From: Paraspadella gotoi
Lineage: Eukaryota > Chaetognatha
Assembly: GCA_051294375.1 (NCBI GenBank)
Contig: CM119263.1
Span: 22,470,833 to 22,534,832 of the forward strand
Direction: 5' to 3'
Length of the DNA: 64,000 bases
Part shown: one piece after another, positions 1 to 12,919 of the stretch
How positions within the stretch are numbered: position 1 is the stretch's first letter
How the letters are laid out: each line of letters starts with the position of its first letter
Translations under genes and position numbers: made by a program
The notes under the pieces: model-generated
Database searches by the model: none
Told to the model about the DNA's origin: nothing
The model's input: only the letters and a program-made list of their open reading frames with translations

Positions 1-3000
1 AGGCAGCGAAAGAGAACTAAGATAAAAAAATAAGTAAAAAAATTAAATAAAAATAAGGTGCCGTTATTTTTTTGCGTTATTTTCTTACAGAGAAAAAATA
101 TTATTGTTATTTTTTTGATCTAACACCAACAATGAAATGAGAAAGTGCTCTTCTCGATCGGTGAGAGTTTGAAACAAAAGAATGGAATGATAACGACGTT
201 TTCAGACTTTAGATTTAAGTTTAAATTTTGAGTTAATCTTAAATAACCAATGATGCTCATCATTATCTTCGTTAAAATTGCTCTTTTTACAGTTTTTTTT
301 CAGATTCTGGAGTTAATACTAAAACATCAGAGCTCAATGCGACAGACTTGTAAAATGAAAAAAAAGTTACCATTCCGCAATTATCCTAAATTTTTGCAGT
401 AATGTTTTCCCTCTCTCTTTTACTTTTAGCTGTACAACACAGTCACTTCTACATGTTGTAAATGCATGCAAATAAGCATCGTTTGTGTCAGATTGCGTCG
501 TTTTAAATCGTTTAATAATTTTAAACATTTTTTTAAATCGACACGACAAAGAGTATTTCAGGATAAAGAAAGTTTCGTTGGATCAAATATTTGTCTTTGT
601 ATTTCGTCTGCCAACTATACTTGGTCTTATTCTAAATTTACGGTTTTTGTGTGCGATTTTATTTCAAAAATCTCATATCACAAACACACAAGTGTATCTT
701 CACCTAAAATGACAATAATTACAATTTTATCCACCAAGTGTTCGTCCTACTGCATTATTTCAAAGCCATCACATATGCTGAAATGGAGAAAATTTTTGTG
801 AGCATTTTTGTTGTGATCATATGGACATCGTACCTGTAAAACTGTAATTTTGCACAGATACCAGTTTCAATTTAACCCTTCAGTCCCATTTTGTGCTGTT
901 ATGGGGGAGTGATACATTTTTGAAGGCAATTATCATGGTACATGAGTGTCGCCGTTTCCATAAAAAGAAATCGTTAAGGAGGCAAATTTATTGTGCCTTT
1001 AAAAACGTCGGCATATCAAAGTGTTGACAATTAATTCGTGAAAAAAAAATTTAATACTCCTTTAATTCCAATTTAAAATCTCGCAAGATCAGCATAAAGA
1101 ATGGGATGGCATCAGGACAATAATTAAGAGAAACCGTAGTGACCTTTAGTGCGAAATTGTTCTAATGGCTTTCAATATAAAACTAGAGACAATTTCCTTT
1201 TTCTTCGCTTGTTTTCATGGCCTACCCGACGACGACGATTATTTATACATAGTTCTTGACGTAAGAGAAAAGATATGTAAATATTTTTTACAGGATCATA
1301 CCAAAGTTAAAAAAACATTTTTAGAAATATATTTTGTTCACCATAAAATTAAAATTTCTGATATAATCTTTGTAAAAAAAGTACAACAATTGAAATAATG
1401 TAAAAGTTTTAAAGTAAAAAAATGTTAAAATATTTTTTAAATCTGAAGTATGGAGCTGCACAATCTTTTAAAAAACATAAAAGCAACGTATTTTGTAACA
1501 TTAGAACACTGTCGTCGGGTTATTACATCCAGTAGACCGCGCATTTAGCTTTACCTAACCTTTTTCCATGTAGAAACATGATAATCAGTCTATAAGTTAG
1601 GTTTTCAAATTGTTGTAGTGTTAGAAATACCAATTTTCTTTCTCCCAAAAAATTTAAAAAAATACGAACCTTCTAGTTGTCCATTCAGCCTTTAAAAGCT
1701 TCTGCGCTAGAGATTTCTTGTGGCCTTCAAGTATCTACAAACCATTTGCTATACCATAACACATGAGTGCTTTTTGTCAACTCTTTTCATTTTACAACGA
1801 GTAAGGAGTTAATCAAGTTGTTATAGGACAGTCCTGATGTGTTACTGACTTATTTAAACCCAAGTCTTACAACAGTACAGCAATTTGTCTTTGAATATTT
1901 GTAAGTTGTATTCAGAAATGATGTTTTGATACCTGCATGTGCCGTTATTGTAAAACCGTACGGTGGTCTACTTGTCGTTCAGTCTTCCGCACATTATTTT
2001 AGGTAATATTTTCAAACAAACACAAATATGCAATGTTAAATCTTTTAGTTGCCATTATTTTTATTTCCAAAATTTTTTTTTCTTTCATTCGCGAGTTTCC
2101 AAGAATAACGCGCTGTGCTGAGGCGGGAAGAGAGTGATGACAGCCTGTTGATTGGTTTCTTATTAATAACGCTCGCTTCACCGTAGTGCGATTGTAACTC
2201 GATTCGTAATCATTTATTATAACTAAATCACAAGCAAGCTTTTATTTTTTTATCTTTTTTTATACGCCCCTGTCAACAAAACGCCTTTTTGACAAATTGT
2301 TTCATATCATCGGCAAAAAAGTCATCGCGATTAAAACCACAAAGCGCTTTTTTCCGAACGCCATTTGTCTCTTTGCCTTTTCGATTAAGCGCACGCGTTT
2401 TTCGAAATGTTTTTGCTTCTCCCCTACCGCCCCCCTCCATCCCAGGCCGCACTTTTCCTTGCCCGACATTTTCTTGCCCGTTCTCTTTGTACCTCCCTAT
2501 TTTTATAAAGTAAAGAACAAAACAATTGACTGACACGACACGCAAAGAACTTGACATTAGACAAATAAATGACAATCATGTATCTGGACACTAAAATTAG
2601 ACAACAGAACTAAATGAACAAAAAACTACAAAACTGAATAACAATTAAAGAAGTAGACACTGCCAACAAATGTTTGATTCCGCGCTGACGGAGTCTAAGT
2701 GCCTTCCATGACTTTCCTCGAGACCCGCGGAACAGACTCGACCCTCGCATCGAGAAATTATATGCCTACTTTCTCTCAATCTTTTTTTTTTTCAAAGGCC
2801 GCCGCTGCAATTTTTGAGATTTTTCACTTTTAATTTAATCATTGCGTTGATTTTTCATCGAAATGACGTAGTTTAAAAAATGAACGAAGTCTATTTGTTA
2901 CAAAATATTAATTTTAGATTATTTGTTCGTATGTTTTTTTAACGAGTCAACTTTTAAAGTACAATTGTTAATGAAATGTGCGTTCGATATTCGCGCGCAC

Positions 3001-4100
3001 GTGAATTCCGTAAGCATTTTTCGCACGTGTGCATGCATGCGGTCAGTCTTCCTCATTATTTTTTTTCCGCTTTCCAATCAACAGACTGTTGTACTAAATC
3101 AGTCAAAACGAAAAGCTTTTTTTGATTTTACGAGAAAGAGAAGCTGAAAAAATCGTGAATATATTAAACAATTTTACAAATTAGTTTTTAATAAAAAAAA
3201 ATGTATAAAAAAGGGAAGACTCTCGACTTCGGGTTCGAGGTAGTCGACAAACAGACGCCAGTCCTCAGCGATTAAATTATTGTTGCCAAATGTCTAAAGC
3301 CTTTGTTCGTATTGCAAAACCCGGACGACTCTTAAAATAATTTTTGTTTAAAAAAAAAAAGCCTTTGTTTACTTTTTACACCGAACCAAAATAACCTATG
3401 CACCGAATCAAGTTCAGTGGCAGCTCTCTTTAATAATTAAAAAAAAAAAATTTTGATATCCGAAGCGGCTTTGATCGGTCACGATGTACGAAATAAAAAA
3501 AAATTCAAACTATACAACTCATTTTACGATTATGATTTTTATTTTGTTCTTTTTTATTTTTATTTTTCAAATGTGCGGATGACAATCGGCGTCGGTAACC
3601 ATCGCGACAGGAGCGAAGGAGCAAATGAGGGCAAAACATTAAAAAAAAAACTTGTTTTTTTGTTTACCTCCTTGAAAGACTTTTCGATTGCCTTAAGTTC
3701 TCGACTCTGCACCAATTTCACCTAATGTATCGGCCTTTTCGAGGATGTGCCCATTTTAGCTTCTTTTTTTTTTCTCCAAAATGCCAGCACAATGTAAAGA
3801 AAATAAGTTTGTGATCGTGATCTTTTTTTAAAAAGAGCGTCGAAAAATAACAAAAAAAGCTTAACAAAAAAAAAAAAAATAAAAACTTAGATGCGGATGA
3901 ACATCCTTTTTATTTCTTTGAATACCTCCATTTGGCCTCATTAGCTCCAATGGCTCACCTATGTTCCTTCCATAGAACCTTGCAAGCGAATTCCCTCAAG
4001 TGCTCCTCCATTAAATAGCTCTTGTATTATTATTATTACTACTATTAATACAGTATTAATCTCCTTCCAAATGCTTTTTTGATTTAGTCTATCTATGTAA
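1..4100. other. AT-rich noncoding DNA
   Basis: I see no supported gene or RNA here. Open frames are short, with AT-rich or homopolymer-driven composition. The best, 1165-1398 (+), has no recognisable domain. A somewhat GC-richer stretch lies at 2100-2500. Confidence 0.6.
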
Positions 4101-4104
4101 AATG

Positions 4105-4226
4105 AGCAAGTGATGGAGTGATAGGGATATAGCCGGATATAGCCTGCCTAAAGTCAGGGAACAAGATAGCTTAGTTATTGATATTGAATCAATGGATATT
4201 TTTTATATTTCTTGTACCAATTTTAG
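4105..4226 (+). repeat. SINE-like dispersed repeat, degenerate copy 1
   Basis: The segment shares the order GTGATGGAG, AAAGTCAGGG, CAAGATAGCTTA, TCAATGGATA and TTGTACCAATTT with the copies at 5.3 and 56.3 kb, but lacks part of the middle. Confidence 0.6.
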
Positions 4227-4285
4227 GGACCGGAAGTATTTGCCGAAATTTTTATTCTTTTTCTGCCAAAAAAAACAGTATCAAG

Positions 4286-4415
4286 AAACAAGTTTGAGCA
4301 AACAATGCCGAATCTGTCCACGATAATTAGCTGTAATTAAGTAATTAGTAACAAGATTAATTAATTACCCATTAATTAATTAATTAAATGATTAATTGTT
4401 TGCACAAACTTGTTT
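4286..4415. repeat. Foldback (MITE-like) element with 21-bp inverted ends
   Basis: AAACAAGTTTGAGCAAACAA at 4286 is mirrored at 4395-4415 with one mismatch. The interior is TTAATTAA-rich. A single left arm with the same 45-bp continuation occurs at 51889. Confidence 0.6.
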
Positions 4416-4439
4416 GTTTTTAGGTCTGTTCGTCAGGTC

Positions 4440-4730
4440 ACTGAGCATGACAAAAGCAACGACGACTATGATGGCGACGATGACGACATAACATCGACGA
4501 TGATTAATTGAATGATTGATTAATTAATTAATTATTTAATTAAAATATTATTTAATGAATTATTTTATTGATTGATAAATCAATTAATTGATAAATCAAT
4601 TTATTGTTTAATTGATTGATTGATTAATTGATTGATTGATAAATTAATTGATTGATTAAATAATTAATTAGTTAATTGGTTGATTAATTGATTAATTAAT
4701 TGATTAAGTCGATATTTAAAAAAAAAATTC
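4440..4730. repeat. Simple-sequence tract: GAC/GAT then ATTGATTAATTGATT
   Basis: A GACGA/GATGA-rich stretch (4455-4502) leads into about 220 bp of degenerate ATTGATTAATT repeats with no gene content. Confidence 0.75.
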
Positions 4731-5005
4731 ATTTAGTCAATTAATTTGAATAATCAATTAAAATTGATTTAAGAGTATAAAATTTGTGTATTCTTTTTCT
4801 TAATATGTTGAGAATCTATATGTGTTTCCTGGAATCTGGTATATCCGATTGTTAAGTAGATTTGTCTCATATTTTTATTTATCATTTTATTAAATATTTC
4901 TGCATTGGTAAAATACTTTTTCCTACTTTTACCATGAAAATATAGACACAATTCTTGGGAACATTTACTGAAATTTTTATTCGATATTATCTTTTCATTT
5001 CGTTG

Positions 5006-5103
5006 TTTGAGATTTAACAAAAATTGGTTTTTAATGCAACCATGATATTATATATATAAAAAATTGTAGTTGCATCAAAAACAATTTTTTGTTAAATCTG
5101 AAA
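5006..5103. repeat. Long hairpin with 35-bp arms
   Basis: The arm at 5006-5040 (GAGATTTAACAAAAATTGG in part) pairs with 5069-5103 with about three mismatches around a 28-nt loop. Confidence 0.6.
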
Positions 5104-5271
5104 TTTTTAAAAAAATTAATGAAGTGGTTATGCCATGGCACTATGTTAAAAAGAGAATATAAAATTTTTTTACCGGTTCCTACCTAATAATATATACACA
5201 AAAATAAAGAAATATAAACTTGAAACAAATAAACTATAAATTGAAACATTATACCACTTCATTGATATTGA

Positions 5272-5462
5272 AGCCAGGTACTCTTGAAGTGAATAAACGA
5301 GACTGTGAGAGAGTCTTGATTAAAAGCTTGCAGGGACCTGCTATGTCATTATCTTGTAAGAGTGATGGAGGCCTTAAACCACCAAAGTCAGGGGCAAGAT
5401 AGCTTATTTATTAAATTAATGGATAATTTTTATATTGGTTGTACCAATTTCATATACATATA
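5272..5462 (+). repeat. SINE-like dispersed repeat, copy 2
   Basis: This closely matches 56244-56430 from GAATAAACGAGACTGTGAGA through CTTGCAGGGACCTGCTATG to GGTTGTACCAATTTCATA, followed by a TA-rich tail. Small length, a constant 3' end and a variable simple tail fit a SINE or the 3' end of a LINE. No A/B box pair was found, so the class is open. Confidence 0.7.
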
Positions 5463-5469
5463 TATAATG

Positions 5470-7160
5470 ACAATATTGACAATTATTGTGTGTATATATA
5501 ATTATTATATATTTCAAGTGCTACTTTTTTCGCGACCCATTTTCTTTTTAAACACATTAGAGGTCGGTACTGATACTATTGAAAGACTGCCTTAAATCAG
5601 AAAACAAAGGCTCATTTCGTACGAACCGATTCATTCGTACGTTGTCGGGTTTTTATTAAATATTAGTTAAAAACAGAATTACTCTCTTATTTGAGAAAAT
5701 TAGAACCTTTGACTTTCCAATCCTGTCATCTTAGTAAAATACATAAGAGACAGATTTTAATTAATATGATCAGATCTAATTGCTGCAAAAGTTTTGACAA
5801 ATTGGAAACCCGCCGCTATGAAAAATTCACCACACGAAAAAGCGTAAAGATTTTAACATTTTTAAAAAAGATCTACAAGGACAAGACACATACTTTTTCT
5901 CTGTTTAAATTTTTTGATAATTGATTTAGTTTTGAGTCCGTAATTAGCGAAAAAAAATGAGGAGCAAATTCGAGCTTTTCAATCTAAAATAAAAGGAAAT
6001 TCGTCTCCTGGAATTCATAGCTAATTTGTGAAAATATGGGCATCGAAAGAAATATTACAGGCAATACCAATTATTCAATATTATTGTTATTTTTTTAAAG
6101 ATTTTTCTATAAATCGTCCAGAAAGTGAGACAAAATTTTTTTATTCAAAAACATTAGGCTATCGAGCAAGGATATCATTTCCTGGGCTATCTATTACCTC
6201 TTCCTGTTAAAGTAGAAGTTAACCGAAAGAAATGATATCTATACATAAAAAATGAGTATGTCTTGTCTTTAAGTATCTCTTCTCAAAATGTTAAAATCTC
6301 TTCACGTTTTCGTTTGGTAAATTTTTTTTAGCGGCGGAATTCAAATGGTTTTTTTTGTTTAGTCAATCTCTGGATGTAATCATCTGTTGATAAACTGTGT
6401 TTAATAATAGTATCTTTAATAACTAGTGAAAACTAGAAACTCTACGCTCCTGTAGATTTATACATTCAATACTACATTTAATATAGATTGATACATGGGA
6501 ATTATTTTAAAAGTTCAATTCGTCGCCTCCACCTTCCGTTAGTAAATTTGATTTCTTCTCAATCTTTAGTCAATATGTCTTGGAACTAGTTAACTTGTCG
6601 CCTCATTTCGCAACAAACTGATTCTCTGCCAGTCGACTATTTGTATTCGTCTCCGTCTCATTCTTTCTTTTCCTTTCTAAATCCAAGACGCCAATGGTCG
6701 CGCCTTTCCCGACTAAAAACCATAAACAAAGACAAGGCTCGACAAATATATCGCATCTATTTTTCCGGAATGAGGAAAATCGCGACGGCGGCGGCGGCGG
6801 CGGCTGCCGTTGCCTTTGGCGGCGGCGGCGGTGGCAGAGGCGAACAGCGAAAACGAAAAATGCAAATGAAGAGTACATGTAAATTATGCGAGCGACGAAC
6901 GAGAATAAGAAAAAAAAATAATGTTTTTTTAATCACTAATTAATCGACGCGTCACGTGAAACGAGTTTTTTTTTAGTCTTTCTCTTTGACGATTCGTTTA
7001 ACAAAACGTTTTCACGAATTTTCAGCTTCGGCTTCAAGCGAGACGGAAGTTATCTGTCACCGCCTCACGGAAACCGTTCGTCCGTAGAACCGATGAGTTC
7101 AAGCGCGTTACGCGGTTCCAACATAGGAATCTTTCTTGGATCGACTCCAGCTCAAAGTTT
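5470..7160. other. Noncoding DNA downstream of the receptor
   Basis: The stretch is AT-rich to about 6600, then holds a GC-rich triplet patch (GGCGGC runs at 6784-6835). Open frames on both strands there (6603-6943) are Pro/Arg/Gly/Ala runs from the triplet repeat. I see no supported gene. Confidence 0.55.
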
Positions 7161-7161
7161 G

Positions 7162-7167
7162 TTTATT
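7162..7167 (-). promoter_or_regulatory. Candidate polyadenylation signal AATAAA for the receptor
   Basis: The hexamer AATAAA on the minus strand lies 45 nt after the receptor stop codon. It would give a very short 3'UTR; later signals could also be used. Confidence 0.4.
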
Positions 7168-7211
7168 TTTCGTCGGGCAGTGACGTCCGCGGGAAAATTC
7201 AAATCAGCCGT

Positions 7212-7500
7212 TCAGTTGCTGGAGTTGTCCGGCAGCGGCTTCAGCGGACTGTTCGCCAGAAAACCGTTTCCGCCGGCGGCGTCGCTGCCGCGTCGACCGC
7301 CGCACCGCAGCGCCGGCTTTGTGCAGCGATCCCAGTAGAGCAGCTTCTTGAAGGCGTGGCGAAAGTCCCGGTTGAAGTAGGCGTAGATGATGGGGTTGAG
7401 GGCAGAGTTGAGGTAACCGATCCAAAAGAAGAAGTCGATCAACCAAGTCAGGTGGGGAGGGATCATGTCCCCGGAGAAGATAACGAAGTCGAGGGTGTAC
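7212..7500 (-). CDS. Amine receptor exon 6: ECL3, TM7, helix 8 and C-terminal tail
   Basis: The acceptor CCCCGCTAG lies directly before GTACACC, so the frame continues [18 protein letters not shown]3 lacks the Cys pair often seen in amine receptors. TM7 reads [17 protein letters not shown] then [19 protein letters not shown], with the NPxxY motif, Tyr 7.43 and the helix 8 start. A Cys at WDRC is a candidate palmitoylation site. The short tail, rich in Gly, Arg and Ser, ends in [11 protein letters not shown] and a stop at 7212-7214. An open frame extends upstream of 7500 to 7619, but that part is intron: it lacks receptor similarity and the splice sites fit exactly. Confidence 0.92.
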
Positions 7501-9094
7501 CTAGCGGGGAGGGGAGAATAGAATGAATAATCAAAGAAGAGAGAGAGGCTGAAAACAAGTTTTAAAAAGTTTGATAAATGTCTAATTTGTATGGGAAAAT
7601 GTATGTATCCACAATTCATTGTTTATGAAGGAGTTTAAAAGTTTATAAGAAAGTAAAGAAAAGAGGTTCAGTGCGTGAATACATAAAGCACGGAATCCTC
7701 ACCACGTGAAGAAAGGAAGCCAACAGAGGATGAAGGCCCCCATGATGATCGCGAGAGTCTTGGCCGCTTTTCGTTCGCGTTTCAACTTCCGTTCGATGCG
7801 AGATCCTCGATCGCCCGAGCGGATCGAGTCCGTTCCCGTCCCTTCTGGAGAAAGGGAAATCAAATCAATCAAATTAAATCTTAATAAGCAGACTAATTAA
7901 ATAAAAACCACCAAATACAAACAATCGAATTAAGCTAATCAATAAAATCAATCTAACGCAATTAAGAATAACCAAATGAAACAAATCAAATCAACTAAAT
8001 CAACGAAAACAATACAATTGTGTCTAGCAATCGAATCGGTCCAATCAATCAGTTTTCTCACTCCGGTCTCTTTCGTTGAGTTCCGGCGTCGGAGGAAAAG
8101 AGAGGTCGTTTTGTATCTCCGTCTGGGTTCCGCGGTAAGACCCCGCCGGCTGAACCTCGAGTTGGTTCTGGAGGAAAGAAAAATAGAGTTATTTAATGCA
8201 GAATTACCGCCAAAACAATACATTAAGAACTCGTTATTTAAGTATACGGTAAAATACGGTATACGTATATTATAATATTACGAGTTATAAATAAAATTTT
8301 AAAATGTTACTTCTGTTTTCCCTCTCGACGAATTTTGTTTTTCAGCCGCGAATCTTTCGCTCATAAAGTTTTGGCCACAAACAAAACAGTCGCATCAGTT
8401 CATTCATCTCGTTTCTTATTTTGCTTTTCTCTCCATTCCGTTTTTCTTTCCATCCATTCCGCTTCTTTTCCATTCATAATTATTCTTTTCCATTTCTCTC
8501 CGTTGTTTTGCATTCTCCTTTTTTTTTTTTGCTCATTCAACTCGACGTTTTTGCTGAGATTTCAAAGACTCTTACTTTTTTCTATTTTTCACCCCACGCC
8601 TCTCCTTTGAAGTCATTTCTCTTCTTTCCGCCCACTCTTCCACTTTTCTTTCCGTCCATTCCCTAAACTTTCCGCCCGCTTCTCCTTTTCTTTCCCACGT
8701 TTTTTCCTCTCGAATCTTCGAAGCGAAAAAGTCAACATTTGGAGGTAAATAAGGAAATAAGTAGCAGCGCGTGGGTTTGATTGCAATGGGGGGCGGGGGG
8801 AGGGGCGAGGAAGAGGAAGAGGATTCGGGGGATGAATGGGGGGAGATGAGAGAAATGAAACAACCGGATGATGCAAGATTAGGCGGAAGTGAAGTTAACT
8901 GATCGTGAAATGTAAAAACAAAAGTGAGAGAATGGAAAGAAGGTAAAATGGTAAACACGTTCCGAGTATCGCACTGAATGTTGAAGTTTCTTTTCACGCA
9001 GGTACATCTCCGCCATTATGTTGTGTGAATCAAAAAGACATCGACAAAAACGACGCGACCTTTTCTGTTAGAAAAACACGTCGCGACCTTTTCT

Positions 9095-9163
<69 letters not shown>

Positions 9164-10304
9164 AAAAGGCACAACTCTCTCGGTTCTCTTGTCGTCTCTC
9201 TGCGTCTGACCTTCCATTAGGCATTGAATTCAGATTCGTTACCATCGGATTTATCATTCTCCTCTCAAACTCTCTTTTCTCTTTCCCTTTCTCAATTCTA
9301 TTTTCTTTCTTTCTATCTGCCTTTCTTTTGCACTTTGGTTCCCTCTCAATTAACCCTTCCGCCTCATACGTCAAAATTTTTTTCATAACAAGACAAGAAA
9401 AAACGCAAAAGAATATATAGTGTGGAGGTGGTGGTATATTCACGCCGCCTCGCGTCCATCATCGTTCAGCCAATCCCATTGGCTCAGAGGGAGAACACAC
9501 CATCCCAGGAGTTGTGTTCCATTCATTCAATTCCATCTGCGTTGGCAAAACGAGACCGTCCTAGGGTAACCACTGAGAGTCGGAAGCCCCCAAAGCCAAC
9601 AGTGAGATGCCCCATCCCAATGGGCATCACAGGCAACCCGCCTGTTGCCATAATAGATTCTTTTTTTCGAACCGAAAAACCGTTTTTTTGTATCGTAAAC
9701 CTTACATACTTTTATATTTATTAAATGAATGGATAATTTTTATATTGGTTGTACCAATTTCATACAAAATAATAATAAGAACCGCCTATTAAATTACGGA
9801 AAGATATTGAATTTGAAATCAGATAGAGATGATAGAGATGGAATCGGAATGTTCAGGGTTGTGCCTTCCGTCTCCGGCCCGCGGCTCCGCGAGATTCCAG
9901 TCTGGAAGGCGTGACAGTGAATAAAGATCATCCAAAGGCGTCGAAAGGAGGAAAGGGGGCCAAGGGCCAAGGAGGTGTGGGGGAGAGAGCGTGGCTGTGG
10001 GAATAATTCTTTCACGATTCCCTCCGATACTCACAAAAGTAAAAAGCTAGGCATATTGACAAAAGGCATTGGGCTTGAAAATAAAGTATTGACATTGTGA
10101 AATAGCGATAAGAAGGGGATATTGTGAAATTTTTCCTTCTCGGGAGATGTGAATTTCTTTGGCGCTGAGGCTTGGTGTTTCATGGTTTCTTATTTTTTCT
10201 TCATGTGTATTTCTTTCTTANNNNNNNNNNNNNNNNNNNNNNNNNNNNNNNNNNNNNNNNNNNNNNNNNNNNNNNNNNNNNNNNNNNNNNNNNNNNNNNN
10301 NNNN

Positions 10305-10336
<32 letters not shown>

Positions 10337-12481
10337 TAATTAATCATCCTTCTCCCTCACCCTCAACCGCTTTCTCTCGTCGGCGATGGCCTGCTCCTGC
10401 CGATTGGCCTCCATGAAGACCCGGATGTAAAATGGCGGCTCATGATGATGCAGGGAATCCAGAATGTGATGCAGGAAGAGATGATGGCGAAGATGGGATG
10501 GGCGATGAGGTCGCAGCTCCGGATGTCCGCGTCCAGACGCATCACGTCCTCAGCGCGGCGTGTAGACGTCGCTGAAGATTGGGCCGTAGGCGAGCGCGGC
10601 GGAGAGGACCCAGATGAGGGTCAGGATAGCCGATGACCGTCCGCTTGTTCATGATGTCCTGGTAGTGGAATGGGTGGAGGATGGGCCATGTATCTTTGAG
10701 AGAAGAGGGGATGGGAAGAGAGATTAAGTTGAGGTGAAATCTCGAGCCGCTTTTTTACTAAAGTTATTCAGTTATTTTTTATTAAACAATCAAAAGCAGT
10801 CCCTCGAAGGGGATTCGAACCAGCAACCTAAAGACATCCGAACAATCATTTACCTTTATACAGTCCGCTGTATCTACTGAGCTATCGAGGGGAATGGAAA
10901 TTGCGTTAATACTGTTTTCATTAGCGCATTTTCTCTTAATAACAAAGTACCATTCTGCCTCATTCGTTTCTTGCGAAACCTTTGACTGGATCTATTAAAC
11001 GGGGCTTCAGTGAGCCTATAATGCTACTTACGAGCTTTAATCTACAATGCTACTTTGTAAGTCGTTTAATCAGAAAGAATTATGGTACAAAGCGCCGTAT
11101 TTGCCTCCGCAATACGCTTTTCCCTATGAGAGATATTTTGGTCGAACTTAGTATTTTCTTGTTCCTCATCGGGGAATCGAAACGTCAGAGTCAAACGTCA
11201 GGTAAGAAACGAGGCGGACAACCGAAACGAGACGAGGAAATGTGGGGACGCGGTGGTGGTGAATTGCAAATGGTTGTGGTCAATGAGTGGGTTGTGGTTT
11301 GTGGGTAGTGAGGGTCTAGTAAAGATCGACGCTATTTTATTAAAACGATGAAAACGCATTAGGCATTAGGCAAGTAATTGTTATAGTCTAAGTACTATAG
11401 TACTATATCAGAACTAACAATAAGTTAATAGTATCGAGACTGAACTCGCCCCCACATTTTCTCAGTTGGTCAAAGGTAAGTTTTAATAATGTGGGTCTCG
11501 GTGGGATCTTGGCTGACCAAGGTCCTCAACGAAAGATAAACAACTGATCGTCTTACTGACGACGACGACGACGACGACGACGACCATTATGACAACGGTA
11601 ACGACGACTCGAGATACCTTGGCGATCACAACCTTGTCCTTGGCGACGATAACAAAATGACAGGAAAGACGAAGACGACGACGAAGAGGGTGACGACAGA
11701 AACGACGACAGAAACGACGACAGAAACGACGACATCCTCTCGACAGAGATTTCAAATCATGAGCGTCTCCTACTTGTTTCCTCCTTTTCTATACAATTGA
11801 GTCAAAGGGGAAATAAAGAGGAAAATAGGAGGGGGAAGGGGGAAGGGGGGTGGGAATAATAGGACAAAATAAGAAGGGCGGGGGGAGGGAGGGAAAGGGT
11901 GAAAATGAATGAAGAAAGAGGGAGGGGTAGGAAAATAATAAGAGAAGGAAAGGTTGAGTGAAATAAAGGGCTTCTGGTTAGAAAATAATAATACGAAAAA
12001 GAAAAAAAAAAACTAAAAGAAGCGAAAAGAAAAGAAGAAAAAACCGAGAAAAGAAAAAAAAGCGATGAGGAAGAGGAGGGGGAAGGAGGAAAAATGAAAG
12101 GAGGAAGAGGAAGAGGAAAAGAAAATTTTCTCCTTTGAAGAACGAGGGGAGAATGTTTACGAGGCAGTTAAGGTTTCTTTTTTTTTCTTCACCATGCCAG
12201 ACCCATGCCTTCGCACCTCTCTTTTCTCGTATGACTCGTCCCTTTTATTTCGCACTCTCATTCCTTTGACTGGATTTTTTTTTTGCATTGATGGTAAAAC
12301 CCCGAGTGGTATATTATTTGCCTTCAAGAATATCTTTAAATTAATATTTTTACATGCTTATTTATTGCACTTAAAATGTTCCTTTTCCGTCTGCCCATTT
12401 AAAGTCCCACTCTTCATTAAGCGCCTCTTAGTATGAAAGCGAATTCTTTCCTTCTCAATGGACAGATCCTTTTTTTAATTT

Positions 12482-12521
<40 letters not shown>

Positions 12522-12696
12522 CGTCTCTCTCTCGCTCCCCAAGTGATTAAAGTGTCATTATTTTCCGCAGGAATTCCCGTTTCGCTAAACCTTACCGGCC
12601 AAGAACAAAGCGACGAGTGCATTACCCTCTTTTTTAGTGCAGGCCTTCCACACGCCCCACTTTTTCACTTCCTCTTTAAAATTTTCCACTCCCAAA

Positions 12697-12738
<42 letters not shown>

Positions 12739-12866
12739 CCCTCTTCTTTCTCCAACCTTCTTTACCGTCTTTCGCCGCCTTCCAAATTAGTCCATCTCGA
12801 ACAGTTCGTAAATTATTAGAGAGCGGAGAGAAAGAGGAGAGAGAGAGAGAGAGAGAGAGAAGGAGA

Positions 12867-12919
<53 letters not shown>

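Larger units (their letters stand above)
8168..10360. other. Receptor intron 3 contents
   Basis: It contains a pyrimidine-rich stretch (8400-8710), a (GA)n tract, the SINE-like 3' end, an 84-N gap and an (AAT)n tract at 10305-10336. No additional exon is supported. Confidence 0.6.

Noticed and set aside
2273-2575. Minus-strand frame containing FFADD, resembling an RT box
   Set aside because: No other reverse transcriptase motif is nearby in any frame and the rest is Lys/Arg-rich AT-biased sequence.
6603-6943. Arg/Pro/Ala/Gly-rich frames on both strands
   Set aside because: Driven by GGC triplets; no domain or splice support.
7501-7619. Upstream Met start for receptor exon 6 as an independent short gene
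   Set aside because: Splice acceptor and phase show this part is intron; the sequence before Tyr is not receptor-like.
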